Shown here in pieces: positions 1 through 8,040 of a stretch of DNA of 42,774 nucleotides. Position 1 is the stretch's first letter; every line of letters starts with the position of its first letter. The notes under the pieces were generated by a model. It was not told where the DNA came from. It saw nothing but the letters and a program-made list of their open reading frames with translations, and searched no databases. The translations under genes and the position numbers were made by a program. Source of the DNA: an uncultured Alistipes sp. (GTDB lineage Bacteria > Bacteroidota > Bacteroidia > Bacteroidales > Rikenellaceae); contig NZ_CABMQJ010000017.1 of assembly GCF_902388705.1 (NCBI RefSeq), forward strand, positions 1 through 42,774. The letters are read 5' to 3'.

Positions 1-1
1 G

Positions 2-424
2 CTTACCGAGGAGCGCGGATATGCGGGCGGCGCGGCGATCGACGGCCCGGTGAAACTGGTTTGCGGCGAGGGGCTCTATACGGTCGGCGACTGGTGCCGC
101 AACGATGCGCTGCGCACCTATTCGGGTGCGGCCTGGTACACTGCCGACGTCGATTTGGATGCGGCTCCCGCGGGCCGCGTGACGCTCGATTTGGGCGAGG
201 TCGTTTCGACGGCGAAGGTGCTGGTCAACGGCCGCGAAGCCGGGCTGCGGCTCACGCCGCCCTGGCGCTTCGATGTGACGGGGCTGCTGCACGCGGGAAA
301 CAACCGGATCGAAATACGGGTGTGCAACACGACAGCCAACATCTTCCTCGCTTCGCCCACGGTTTACCGCGGCGATACGAAAGCGGGTATCCTCGGGCCT
401 GTACGGCTGGAGATCGGGGAGTGA
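2..424 (+). CDS. C-terminal fragment of a GH106-like glycoside hydrolase
   Basis: Only the last 140 residues are present; the reading frame is open to the left edge of the window, and the GTG at 50 is an internal valine codon. The fragment has the galactose-binding-like beta-sandwich signature that closes many Bacteroidota exo-glycosidases: an aromatic-rich strand ending in WYTADV, the run LDLGEV, then KVLVNGREAG, a PPWRFDVT strand, GNNRIEIRVCN and a final GILGPVRLEI strand. This combination is familiar from alpha-L-rhamnosidases of family GH106 and from GH2-like enzymes. The module is non-catalytic, so the true substrate cannot be read here. An intrinsic terminator follows at 461, so this is the end of its transcription unit. 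Confidence 0.6.
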   Translation, partial: LTEERGYAGGAAIDGPVKLVCGEGLYTVGDWCRNDALRTYSGAAWYTADVDLDAAPAGRVTLDLGEVVSTAKVLVNGREAGLRLTPPWRFDVTGLLHAGNNRIEIRVCNTTANIFLASPTVYRGDTKAGILGPVRLEIGE

Positions 425-460
425 CCTGCCCGGAAAGGTTTAGCGTATTCCGGGAACAGA

Positions 461-494
461 AACCGGACGGCATCGCATGCCGTCCGGTTTTTTG
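461..494 (+). terminator. Intrinsic terminator after the glycosidase
   Basis: A perfect 13-bp stem (AACCGGACGGCAT at 461-473 with its complement at 477-489) with a CGC loop runs directly into a T tract. It lies 37 bases after the stop codon at 424. The reverse strand has no T run, so it should act only rightward. Confidence 0.9.
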
Positions 495-641
495 TCGGGA
501 ACTGCGGGCCGCCCGCATCGTCGCGGCACAGTCGGGGGCGGGTAATTGCGGAATGCCGGCCGGATATATGCCGGAAAATTGTACTGCGGGGTGTTCGGGC
601 CGCTGCCGGGCGGCAGGTGCGTTGCCGGAAAAGCTGCCGGA

Positions 642-1136
642 TTATCCCCGCGGCCACTCGCCGACCTCCATGTCGCGCATTTCGGTGCCGTCGATTACGA
701 GCCGTACGGCCGTGCGCACCTTGTGGAGCCCGTATTGCCCGGCGGCGCCGGGATTGACGTGCAGCAGGTCGTAGACGGGATCGTAGACGACCTTCAGGAT
801 ATGCGAATGTCCGGCGATGAAGAGCTTGGGGTGCAGCTCTTGTATCTTCGCCACGGCGCGCGGGTCGTAACGGCGGGGATAGCCGCCGATATGGGTCATC
901 AGCACCCGTACGCCCTCGCAGTCGAACGAGAGGAAAGCAGGGTAGAGGCGGCGCGTGAGGCCGCCGTCGATATTGCCCGAAACGGCCCGCAGGGGTTTGA
1001 AGGCGGCGATGCGGTCGGCCAGTTCGAGCGAGCCGATGTCGCCCGCGTGCCAGATTTCGTCCACCTCTTTGAAAAAGTCGCGGAGCGTGTCGTCGAATGT
1101 GCCGTGCGTATCCGACAGGATGCCGATGCGTTTCAT
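642..1136 (-). CDS. YfcE/MJ0936-family metallophosphodiesterase
   Basis: This 164-residue protein is a compact calcineurin-like phosphoesterase. All metal-site motifs are visible: SDTHG with D9 and H11, GDIG with D33, GNID with N55, H82 in THIGG, and GHSH with H110 and H112. Length and motif order match the YfcE/MJ0936 family, which hydrolyses phosphodiesters with a two-metal centre; the physiological substrate is generally unknown. There is no signal peptide, so it should be cytoplasmic. It is the last gene of the minus-strand series aspS, methyltransferase, endonuclease, rarA, and is separated from rarA by 145 bases in which I see neither a clear promoter nor a terminator. About 215 bases between its stop and the glycosidase hold only the rightward terminator. 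Confidence 0.85.
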   Translation of the reverse strand: MKRIGILSDTHGTFDDTLRDFFKEVDEIWHAGDIGSLELADRIAAFKPLRAVSGNIDGGLTRRLYPAFLSFDCEGVRVLMTHIGGYPRRYDPRAVAKIQELHPKLFIAGHSHILKVVYDPVYDLLHVNPGAAGQYGLHKVRTAVRLVIDGTEMRDMEVGEWPRG

Positions 1137-1281
1137 GTTATTTCAGTCGTTTGTTTGCCTGTGTTCAGGATATGGGGAATGCCGTACAGCGGCGCGAAAG
1201 AGTACCCGCGGGCAGGCGGCGTATATGCCGGCAGCGGATACGGCCTGCCGGAGGGCGAAGGCGAAACGGGCCATGCCGGGT

Positions 1282-2556
1282 TCACTTATATTTGTCTTTC
1301 CACAACTCCCGCATGCGTTCGGCGATTTTCGCTTCGGTGGCGTTTCCCGTGTTGGGCTCGTAGAATTTCGTGCCTGCGAGGCTTTCGGGCAGGAACTCCT
1401 GCTCGGCGAAATTGCCGGCGAAATCGTGGGCGTATTTGTAACCCTTGCCGTAGCCCGCCTTGTCCATCAGTTTGGTCGGGGCGTTGCGCAGGTGCAGCGG
1501 CACCGGGCGGTTGGTGGTGTCGTGCTCGACCAGCGACAGGGCCTTGTTGATGGCCATGTAGGCCGAGTTGCTCTTGGGGCTCGTGGCGAGGTAGATGGTG
1601 GTTTCGGCCAGCGTGATGCGTGCCTCGGGCATGCCGATTTTGTGCACCGTGTCGAAGCAGGCGTTGGCCAGCAGCAGGGCGTTGGGGTTCGCCAGCCCGA
1701 TGTCTTCCGAGGCGAGGATTACCAGCCGCCGCGCGAGGAAGCGCGGCTCCTCGCCCCCGGCCAGCATGCGGGCGAGGTAGTAAATCGCGGCGTTGGGGTC
1801 GCTGCCCCGCACCGATTTGATGAAGGCCGAGATGACGTCGTAATGCTGTTCGCCGTTCTTGTCGTAGAGGGCGATGTTCTGCTGCAGGCAGTCGGTGACA
1901 TACCGGTCGGTAATCGTCAGTCTGCCCTCGGTCGCACCGGCAAGGATGTCGAGGATGTTGAGCAGCTTGCGGGCGTCGCCGCCCGAGAATTTGAACAGCG
2001 CTCCGGTTTCCTTTACCTCGACCTGGCGCGCCTTGAGCTCCGTGTCGGTGGTCAGCGCACGGTCGAGCAGCGTTTGCAGGTCTTTGTCCTCCAGAGATTT
2101 GAGGATGTAAACCTGGCAGCGGCTCAACAGCGGGGAAATCACCTCGAACGAGGGATTCTCGGTCGTGGCGCCTATGAGCGTCACGATACCCTGCTCCACG
2201 GCGCCCAGCAGCGAATCCTGCTGCGACTTGTTGAAACGGTGGATTTCGTCGATGAACAGGAACGGCGGCCGGGCGTCGAAGAAACGCTGCTTTTTGGCCG
2301 ACTCGATTACGTCGCGCACGTCCTTGACGCCCGAGGTGACGGCCGAGAGGGTGAAGAACGGCCGGTCGAGCTGCGTGGCGACGATTTTCGCCAGCGTGGT
2401 TTTGCCCACGCCCGGCGGGCCCCAGAGGATGAACGACGGTACGTTGCCCGTTTCGAAGAACTTGCGGAACACCCCGTTTTTACCCACGAGGTGCTCCTGC
2501 CCGATGTATTCGTCTATCGTGCGGGGGCGCAGTCGTTCGGCAAGGGGTGCTGACAT
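1282..2556 (-). CDS. rarA: Replication-associated recombination protein A (RarA/MgsA AAA+ ATPase)
   Basis: The 424-residue protein is full length for RarA, a clamp-loader-like AAA+ ATPase that acts at stalled replication forks. The Walker A motif GPPGVGKT is at residues 46-53 and the Walker B FIDEIHRF at 101-108. Sensor 1 lies in IGATTENPSFEV, followed by LLSRCQVY (arginine finger region), and the C-terminal half carries the family run SVRGSDPNAAIYYLARML and the helical tetramerisation domain. The start follows the restriction endonuclease stop by only 16 bases, and no TAnnTTTG promoter is seen in that gap. rarA is therefore probably transcribed from upstream, through the restriction-modification genes. 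Confidence 0.95.
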   Translation of the reverse strand: MSAPLAERLRPRTIDEYIGQEHLVGKNGVFRKFFETGNVPSFILWGPPGVGKTTLAKIVATQLDRPFFTLSAVTSGVKDVRDVIESAKKQRFFDARPPFLFIDEIHRFNKSQQDSLLGAVEQGIVTLIGATTENPSFEVISPLLSRCQVYILKSLEDKDLQTLLDRALTTDTELKARQVEVKETGALFKFSGGDARKLLNILDILAGATEGRLTITDRYVTDCLQQNIALYDKNGEQHYDVISAFIKSVRGSDPNAAIYYLARMLAGGEEPRFLARRLVILASEDIGLANPNALLLANACFDTVHKIGMPEARITLAETTIYLATSPKSNSAYMAINKALSLVEHDTTNRPVPLHLRNAPTKLMDKAGYGKGYKYAHDFAGNFAEQEFLPESLAGTKFYEPNTGNATEAKIAERMRELWKDKYK

Positions 2557-2572
2557 ATCCGGTTCGGTTTAA

Positions 2573-3286
2573 TCAGATAAATGGTTGCAAAAGCTCCTTG
2601 ATTTTTTCAACTGTTTTTACAAGGACCGCTGTTTTTAATGTTTTGAACCATTCAGGCTTATGAATAGGATTGTTGGGCTTTCGCTCTCCCTCCAATAATG
2701 TCATAATATTTAAGTCGACATTGAAATAGGACATCAAAACATGGGTTGAATAGCTGCCGTAAATTACCTCTTTATTTATTTGTGAATAATCGCCTGTCAG
2801 TTGGCTTTCGAGCTGCAACAAAGCACATTGCATTTGAGGATAAACGGTTTTCAGCAATGAAAAATCCACTAAAATCCTTTTCAACATGGCATTCTCGGTA
2901 TAGGCCTTGCACTCAATTCCCAATACAAATTCATCTCTGATAAAGACATGTACGTCGACTTGCGCTTTATATATAAAACTCTCGTAATTCTCATCTATGT
3001 GTCGCCGTACTTCCGGTGATTTTATTTTTTTCAGATAACCTTCTTTCAGAGCAATAGGGACTTTATGCGAAGAGAGCGATAATAATTTTTTATCTCCTCC
3101 TAATTCGTCCCAAGCAATCTTTACCAACGCCTTGCACAACTTCTCTACCAAAGCTCCTTTTTTGGCTCTGACAATTCCTCCATATGCACGATCGATATCT
3201 TTTTTGGCGATTTGTTCAATGCCTCTGATCTGTGCATTGGCTTCTATCGCCAAATCATCCAATAAACGAATATTAGCTTCTTTCAT
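2573..3286 (-). CDS. Probable type II restriction endonuclease (PD-(D/E)XK fold)
   Basis: I do not recognise this 237-residue protein by family. It carries a plausible PD-(D/E)XK nuclease core: D111 in the strand AQVDVHVF, then E125-C-K127 in LGIECKAY, a D-x13-E-x-K arrangement typical of restriction enzymes. The N-terminal half is lysine-rich and helical in character. It begins 10 bases after the stop of a DNA methyltransferase on the same strand, the usual M-then-R layout of a type II system. Base composition is far more AT-rich than the flanking genes, matching the methyltransferase and indicating joint horizontal acquisition. The recognition sequence cannot be predicted. It could also be another PD-(D/E)XK nuclease, but the partner makes restriction the best reading. 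Confidence 0.65.
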   Translation of the reverse strand: MKEANIRLLDDLAIEANAQIRGIEQIAKKDIDRAYGGIVRAKKGALVEKLCKALVKIAWDELGGDKKLLSLSSHKVPIALKEGYLKKIKSPEVRRHIDENYESFIYKAQVDVHVFIRDEFVLGIECKAYTENAMLKRILVDFSLLKTVYPQMQCALLQLESQLTGDYSQINKEVIYGSYSTHVLMSYFNVDLNIMTLLEGERKPNNPIHKPEWFKTLKTAVLVKTVEKIKELLQPFI

Positions 3287-3296
3287 TGAGCAAGTA

Positions 3297-4451
3297 TTAA
3301 AAAAGGGAATTTGAGGTTCTTTTTTTTGCAGTTTCGCAATATTTTTCGGAGATATCGATACCTAGATACCTGCGATTTAGTTTTTTTGCAACGCTTGTCG
3401 TCGTTCCAGCCCCGTTAAAAGGGTCGAGGATGATGTCGTTCTCGAAAGAAAACAATTGTAATGCCCGCTGTACCAATTCTTCAGGAAACATCGCGGGATG
3501 ATCAAATTCTTTCATTTTTCTTTCAGGGGCAATCGACCACTTACCGACAACCCATTTTTTAAAATTATCGGCGCTAATGTCGGCATTTGCCGAGTTTCCA
3601 ACTTTTTTTAAATCTCCTTTGCAAAAAATCTCCAAAAATTCCCACGTGTATTTTAAATAGGGATTCGACGGACTTTTCCAACTGCCCCAAGCCGTGTATT
3701 TACAATTGTAATTATTCTTTTCCCATAGGATTTCGCCCTTCCAGATCATTTTCTTTTCAATAAAGAAATTGCTGATCAAATGATGGGTCGGAATGTAGTC
3801 GGAGAATAGGGGCTGTACGTTAATTACTGCGCGGCCACCGTATTTAAGTACCCTTATACACTCCGAAAATATTGCGAATAATATATCAAAATATACTTTC
3901 CAATGATTGTCGTCATCTGTAGACGTATAATCGAGTCCGAAATTATAAGGAGGAGAAGTAACAACCAAATCAATACAATTATCTGGTAAGCGGGATAAAA
4001 TTTCCAGACTATCTCCGCAGATTATTTTGTTTTCGTAGGCTGCAGGAATCTCTACATTCGTTTTTGAAAAATCGTTACCTTTCGTATAATAAAACTGCTG
4101 CCTTTTTTCCTCTTTTTTCTTGCGGTTTTGTACTTTCCTTTCGTCGTTATAAGTGGCGTAAATCCTTTTTCCTCCCTTGATTCCATAACTTTTAATCGAA
4201 GCTATGGAATACAATATGTCATGTATGACTTTTTTTGAAGCGGCATTCAGAATGTTGTCGCTTAAAATTTTCTTTGCTGTATTTTCAAATAACGTGTAAT
4301 CTAAAACAGCGAGATGAATTTTTGCTTGTTTTTTTGCAAAAACAAATGAAAAGTCTTTGCTGAAAAAGGAATCGAATAAATTCCGGATTTTATCTTTTTC
4401 AACTAAAATATCATTTTCAATTATAACAGGTATTACGATCTTTTTTGTCAT
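3297..4451 (-). CDS. Site-specific DNA methyltransferase, beta class (N4-cytosine or N6-adenine)
   Basis: This 384-residue protein has the two hallmark amino-methyltransferase motifs in beta-class order: the catalytic motif IV TSPPYN at residues 165-170, then the AdoMet-binding motif I DPFNGAGTT at 343-351. An S-P-P-Y form is common in N4-cytosine enzymes, but N6-adenine methylation is not excluded. Roughly 125 residues precede the catalytic domain. They end in a lysine/arginine-rich linker and match nothing I recognise; they may contribute to target recognition. A short 58-base gap separates it from aspS. No recognisable controller-protein gene is present. A sampled 60-base line at 3301 has 20 G/C bases, against 41 of 60 in aspS at 5101. 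The pair forms an imported AT-rich island. Confidence 0.85.
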   Translation of the reverse strand: MTKKIVIPVIIENDILVEKDKIRNLFDSFFSKDFSFVFAKKQAKIHLAVLDYTLFENTAKKILSDNILNAASKKVIHDILYSIASIKSYGIKGGKRIYATYNDERKVQNRKKKEEKRQQFYYTKGNDFSKTNVEIPAAYENKIICGDSLEILSRLPDNCIDLVVTSPPYNFGLDYTSTDDDNHWKVYFDILFAIFSECIRVLKYGGRAVINVQPLFSDYIPTHHLISNFFIEKKMIWKGEILWEKNNYNCKYTAWGSWKSPSNPYLKYTWEFLEIFCKGDLKKVGNSANADISADNFKKWVVGKWSIAPERKMKEFDHPAMFPEELVQRALQLFSFENDIILDPFNGAGTTTSVAKKLNRRYLGIDISEKYCETAKKRTSNSLF

Positions 4452-4509
4452 ACGATTCTATTGTCTGGCTCTTTGCATATTTGAGGCTATGCCGGACATT
4501 AAATGATTA

Positions 4510-6270
4510 TTATTGCTTCTCTTCCGGTTTGCGAAGCTCCAAGAAGAGTTCGTCCAGCTGCGAACGGTCGATATAACTCGGGGCGTCGAGCATCATGTCG
4601 CGGCCGGCGTTGTTTTTCGGGAAGGCGATGTAGTCGCGGATGGAGTCCGAGCCGCCGAAGAGCGAGCAGAGGCGGTCGAAGCCGAATGCGAGGCCCCCGT
4701 GGGGAGGTGCGCCGTATTTGAATGCGTTCATCAGGAAGCCGAAACGCTTTTCTGCCTCTTCGGCCGTGAAGCCCAGCACCTCGAACATCTTGGCCTGCAG
4801 CTTCGAGTCGTGGATACGGATCGAGCCACCGCCGATTTCCGTGCCGTTGCAGACGAAGTCGTAGGCATTGGCGCGCACGCGGCCGGGGTCGCTGTCGATA
4901 TACTGTACGTCCTCCAGCTTGGGCGAGGTGAACGGGTGGTGCATGGCGTAGTAGCGCTGCGTTTCGTCGTCCCACTCGAAGAGCGGGAAGTCCACGATCC
5001 ACAGCGGTGCGAATTTCTGCGGATCGCGCAGCCCCAGTTGCTGGGCCACTTCGAGGCGCAGGGCGCACAATTGGGTCAGCGTCTTGAACTTCTTGCCGCA
5101 GAGGATGAAGACCATGTCGCCGGCTTTGGCGCCGCAGCGTTCGGCCATCGCGCGGACCTCTTCGGGCGAATAGAACTTGTCGACCGAAGATTTGACGCCC
5201 TCCTGCTCGACGCGTATCCAAATCAGCCCCTTGGCGCCGATTTGCTGGCGCTTGACGAACTCGGTGAGTGCGTCGATTTGCTTGCGCGTGTAGGCGGCGC
5301 AGCCCGCGGCGGCGAATCCGGTGACGTATTCGGCGGCGTCGAATACGCTGAACCCGTGGCCTTTGGCAAGGTCGGTGATGTCGGCGAACTCCATGCCGAA
5401 CCTAAGGTCGGGTTTGTCCGAACCGTATTTCTCCATCGCTTCGATCCACGGCATGCGGCGCAGCGGCTCGCAAAGCTCGATGCCCATCACTTCGCGGAAC
5501 ATGTGCTTGGCCCAGCGTTCGAAAATCGCCAGTACGTCCTCCTGCTCGACGAACGACATCTCGCAGTCGATTTGCGTGAATTCGGGCTGGCGGTCAGCGC
5601 GCAGGTCTTCGTCGCGGAAGCAGCGCACGATCTGGAAATATTTGTCATAGCCGGCGACCATCAGCAGCTGCTTGAGGGTCTGCGGCGACTGGGGCAGGGC
5701 GTAGAACTGGTTGGGGTTCATGCGGCTGGGCACGACGAAGTCGCGCGCGCCTTCGGGCGTGGAGTTGACCAGGTAGGGCGTTTCGATTTCGAGGAATCCC
5801 TCGCTGTCGAGGAACCGGCGGATTTCCTGCGCCATCTTGTGCCGCAGAATCATGTTGCGCTGCAGCGGCGGGCGGCGCAAATCGAGGTAGCGGTATTTCA
5901 TGCGCAGGTCGTCGCCGCCGTCCGACACCTCTTCGATGGTGAACGGGGGAACCTCGGCCTCGTGCAGCACGACTACCTTTTCGGCGGCGACTTCGATGTC
6001 GCCCGTAGCCATTTTAGGGTTTTTCGACGACCGTTCGACGACTTTGCCGGTGACCTGTACGACCCATTCGCGGCCCAGCCTGCCGGCCGTTTCGCGGGCT
6101 TCGGCCGGGGAGTGCTCCTCGACGACGATCTGCGTGATGCCGTAGCGGTCCCTCAAGTCGATGAAAGTCATGGCGCCGAGGTTCCTCACTTTCTGCACCC
6201 ATCCGGCCAGGGTGACGGTTTCGTTGACGTTGCCGGCTCTCAAACAGCCGCACGTATGGGTTCTGTACAT
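4510..6270 (-). CDS. aspS: Aspartate--tRNA ligase
   Basis: The 586-residue protein is the bacterial-type aspartyl-tRNA synthetase, which charges tRNA-Asp in the cytoplasm. The N-terminal OB-fold anticodon-binding domain begins at VTLAGWVQKVRNLG. The class II catalytic domain shows motif 2 as FRDEDLRADRQPEFTQID and motif 3 as GLAFGFDRL. The bacterial GAD insertion lies between them, giving the length usual for this form rather than the shorter archaeal one. The start at 6270 (MYRTHTCG) is supported by a TAACTTTG -7 element at 6311-6318 on the minus strand, about 40 bases upstream. Downstream, after 58 bases, comes the acquired methyltransferase gene. Confidence 0.97.
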   Translation of the reverse strand: MYRTHTCGCLRAGNVNETVTLAGWVQKVRNLGAMTFIDLRDRYGITQIVVEEHSPAEARETAGRLGREWVVQVTGKVVERSSKNPKMATGDIEVAAEKVVVLHEAEVPPFTIEEVSDGGDDLRMKYRYLDLRRPPLQRNMILRHKMAQEIRRFLDSEGFLEIETPYLVNSTPEGARDFVVPSRMNPNQFYALPQSPQTLKQLLMVAGYDKYFQIVRCFRDEDLRADRQPEFTQIDCEMSFVEQEDVLAIFERWAKHMFREVMGIELCEPLRRMPWIEAMEKYGSDKPDLRFGMEFADITDLAKGHGFSVFDAAEYVTGFAAAGCAAYTRKQIDALTEFVKRQQIGAKGLIWIRVEQEGVKSSVDKFYSPEEVRAMAERCGAKAGDMVFILCGKKFKTLTQLCALRLEVAQQLGLRDPQKFAPLWIVDFPLFEWDDETQRYYAMHHPFTSPKLEDVQYIDSDPGRVRANAYDFVCNGTEIGGGSIRIHDSKLQAKMFEVLGFTAEEAEKRFGFLMNAFKYGAPPHGGLAFGFDRLCSLFGGSDSIRDYIAFPKNNAGRDMMLDAPSYIDRSQLDELFLELRKPEEKQ

Positions 6271-6310
6271 ATGAAAATCAGTTTTTGTTTCGTTTTGTTC
6301 TTGTAACCCG

Positions 6311-6318
6311 CAAAGTTA
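6311..6318 (-). promoter_or_regulatory. Promoter -7 element of aspS
   Basis: On the minus strand the sequence reads TAACTTTG, a perfect match to the Bacteroidota -7 consensus TAnnTTTG. The expected -33 box is only weakly present. Confidence 0.5.
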
Positions 6319-6410
6319 AATAAAAGATACGAAATAAGGAACTGCGTCCGGGATTTTATTTGGCGCCGCAGGTGCCGGGCCGTTTTTGCGGGGAGGGCCG
6401 GGGCGGAAAA

Positions 6411-6442
6411 TTGCGGGTTGTAAAAGTTTTTCCCTATTTTTG
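6411..6442 (+). promoter_or_regulatory. Promoter of tadA
   Basis: TATTTTTG at 6435-6442 matches TAnnTTTG exactly, and ATTG ending at 6413 can serve as a -33 box, 21 bases upstream. It points to the ATG at 6458 as the real tadA start, because the longer open frame begins upstream of the promoter. Confidence 0.55.
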
Positions 6443-6457
6443 CGGAAAATCCCCGCT

Positions 6458-6907
6458 ATGGAAGAACAACGTAAGACCGATGAAAAATTCATGCGGCTCG
6501 CACTAAACGAGGCCCGCAAAGCGTTACAGGAACAGGAGGTGCCCATCGGCGCCGTCGTCGTGGCCGACGGCGCGGTCGTGGGACGGGGACACAACCTCGT
6601 CGAAACACTTTCGGATCCCACGGCCCACGCCGAGATGCAGGCCCTGACGGCCGCGGCTTCGACGCTCGGGGGCAAATACCTGCAAGGATGCACGTTGTAC
6701 GTCACGGTGGAGCCGTGTATCATGTGCGCCGGGGCCATCGGCTGGGCGCAGGTGGGCCGCGTGGTATGGGGCGCCGACGATCCGAAGAGGGGATACAGGC
6801 GTTATTCGGAAACGGTTTTCCATCCCAAAACGACGGCCGCAGGCGGGGTTCTCGCCGCGGAATGCGAAACGTTGATGACTTCGTTTTTCGCGGGTTTACG
6901 CGATTAG
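6458..6907 (+). CDS. tadA: tRNA-specific adenosine deaminase
   Basis: TadA converts A34 to inosine in the anticodon wobble position of tRNA-Arg(ACG). The 149-residue protein has the zinc-dependent deaminase signature: HAE at residues 57-59 (zinc-binding His and catalytic Glu) and PCIMC with C87 and C90. VPIGAVVV in the N-terminal half and the tail FFAGLR are typical of the family. The open frame extends 24 codons further upstream, but that stretch overlaps the promoter at 6435-6442 and reads as non-coding, so MEEQRKTDEK is taken as the start. It stands alone, divergent from aspS. Confidence 0.95.
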   Translation: MEEQRKTDEKFMRLALNEARKALQEQEVPIGAVVVADGAVVGRGHNLVETLSDPTAHAEMQALTAAASTLGGKYLQGCTLYVTVEPCIMCAGAIGWAQVGRVVWGADDPKRGYRRYSETVFHPKTTAAGGVLAAECETLMTSFFAGLRD

Positions 6908-6919
6908 GCCGCATTTATT

Positions 6920-6950
6920 TTTGAAAAAAAAGAAAAAAAATATACTTTTG
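6920..6950 (+). promoter_or_regulatory. Promoter of the TPR protein gene
   Basis: TTTG at 6920-6923 and TACTTTTG at 6943-6950 match the two Bacteroidota promoter boxes with a 19-base spacer, one of the best matches in the window. The expected start site leaves a leader of about 65 bases before the ATG at 7023. Confidence 0.75.
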
Positions 6951-7022
6951 CATCCAACGCGCCCGGAAAGGGGGCGCAGAGAACTGAAAAATTTAAAAAC
7001 GAATCTTAAAATCGAATAGGGA

Positions 7023-7982
7023 ATGAAAAAATTATTTGTATCGGTAATCGCGCTGATGGCAGCAATGTCGCTTTCGGCGCAGGATTTAACGGCAATTTAT
7101 AACGAAGCTGCGGCTGCGTTCGGCGCCAAGAATTTCCAGGCTGCCGCCGAGGGCTTCGAGAAAGTCATCGACCAGGGTATGGACGACGAGGGTGCGGCTT
7201 CGCTGGTGGCCACCGCCAAGTCGACGCTTCCGAAAGCCTATTTCATGCTGGGCGGCGGTGCATTGAAATCCAAGAATTACGACGAGGCGCTGAAGAACTT
7301 CAGCAAATCGGCGGAGCTGGCCGAACTCTACGGCGACATGACGCAGATGGCCAAGGCGAACGGTTGGGTTGCCAAAATCTACCAGATACAGGGCGGCGAC
7401 GCTTTCAACAACAAAGATTACGTGACCGCTTCGGAGATTTTCGCCAAAGGCTACGCCGCCGACCCCGACAATACGGCCATGGCGCTCAACCTCGGTATGA
7501 GCTACTGCGAAATGTTCATGAACACGGGCGATATGGCGCAGTATGAGAAGGGCATGGACGTTTACGAGGCCGTTGCCGCCAAGACGCATCCCAAATATGC
7601 GGATGACGCCGCCAAGGCCAAGGAGATGATTACGCTCTACACCAACAACATGGTTGCCAAACTGCAGGCTGCCAACGATTTCGACGGCATCATCGCTGCT
7701 GCCGACGCCATGCTGGCCAAGAACCCCGAAAGTGCGCTGGCACAGAACGTGCGCCTGCAGGCTTATGCCAACAAGAAAGATTTCAACAAGGTGATCGAAC
7801 TGGGCGAGGCAGCCGCAGCGGCGCAGACCGACCCGGCCGACAAGAGCCTGATGTACTACCAGATCGGCGTGGCTTACAATGCCAAGGAGATGAAGCCGCA
7901 GGCTATCGCCGCGTTCAAGAAAGTGACCGACGGCCCCGCAGTCGAAGGTGCCAAGACGGCGATTGCCGAACTTTCCAAGTAA
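7023..7982 (+). CDS. Exported tetratricopeptide-repeat protein
   Basis: The 319-residue product begins with a clear signal peptide (MKKLFVSVIALMAAMSLSAQ) and is then built almost wholly of TPR-like helix pairs, for example FGAKNFQAAAEGFEKVI, LKSKNYDEALKNFSKSAEL, FNNKDYVTASEIFAKGY and NAKEMKPQAIAAFKKV. TPR arrays mediate protein-protein contacts, so a periplasmic or outer-membrane-associated scaffold role is likely, but no partner is evident. It is monocistronic, with a strong promoter upstream and a strong terminator at 8005. Similar small exported TPR proteins are common in Bacteroidota and mostly uncharacterised. I infer no enzymatic activity. Confidence 0.8.
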   Translation: MKKLFVSVIALMAAMSLSAQDLTAIYNEAAAAFGAKNFQAAAEGFEKVIDQGMDDEGAASLVATAKSTLPKAYFMLGGGALKSKNYDEALKNFSKSAELAELYGDMTQMAKANGWVAKIYQIQGGDAFNNKDYVTASEIFAKGYAADPDNTAMALNLGMSYCEMFMNTGDMAQYEKGMDVYEAVAAKTHPKYADDAAKAKEMITLYTNNMVAKLQAANDFDGIIAAADAMLAKNPESALAQNVRLQAYANKKDFNKVIELGEAAAAAQTDPADKSLMYYQIGVAYNAKEMKPQAIAAFKKVTDGPAVEGAKTAIAELSK

Positions 7983-8004
7983 CAGCGTAGACCGCGATAT
8001 ACGA

Positions 8005-8040
8005 AGCGGGTTCCCTTTTCCGGGGAGCCCGCTTTTTTTT
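8005..8040 (+). terminator. Intrinsic terminator of the TPR gene
   Basis: AGCGGGTTCCC at 8005-8015 pairs with GGGAGCCCGCT at 8022-8032 (one G-T wobble) and is followed by an uninterrupted T run to 8040. Confidence 0.9.

Larger units (their letters stand above)
2573..4499. mobile_element. AT-rich restriction-modification island
   Basis: Base composition falls sharply at both ends of this roughly 1.9-kb stretch, which contains only the methyltransferase and endonuclease genes. It sits between the housekeeping genes aspS and rarA without disrupting either. I see no integrase, transposase, terminal inverted repeat or obvious direct repeat at the edges, so the mechanism of entry is not visible. 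The label means a horizontally acquired module, not an identified transposon. Confidence 0.6.

Noticed and set aside
2573..4499. Larger defence island (BREX, DISARM or Gabija type)
   Set aside because: Only two genes are present, both explained as methyltransferase and endonuclease, and the flanks are housekeeping genes.
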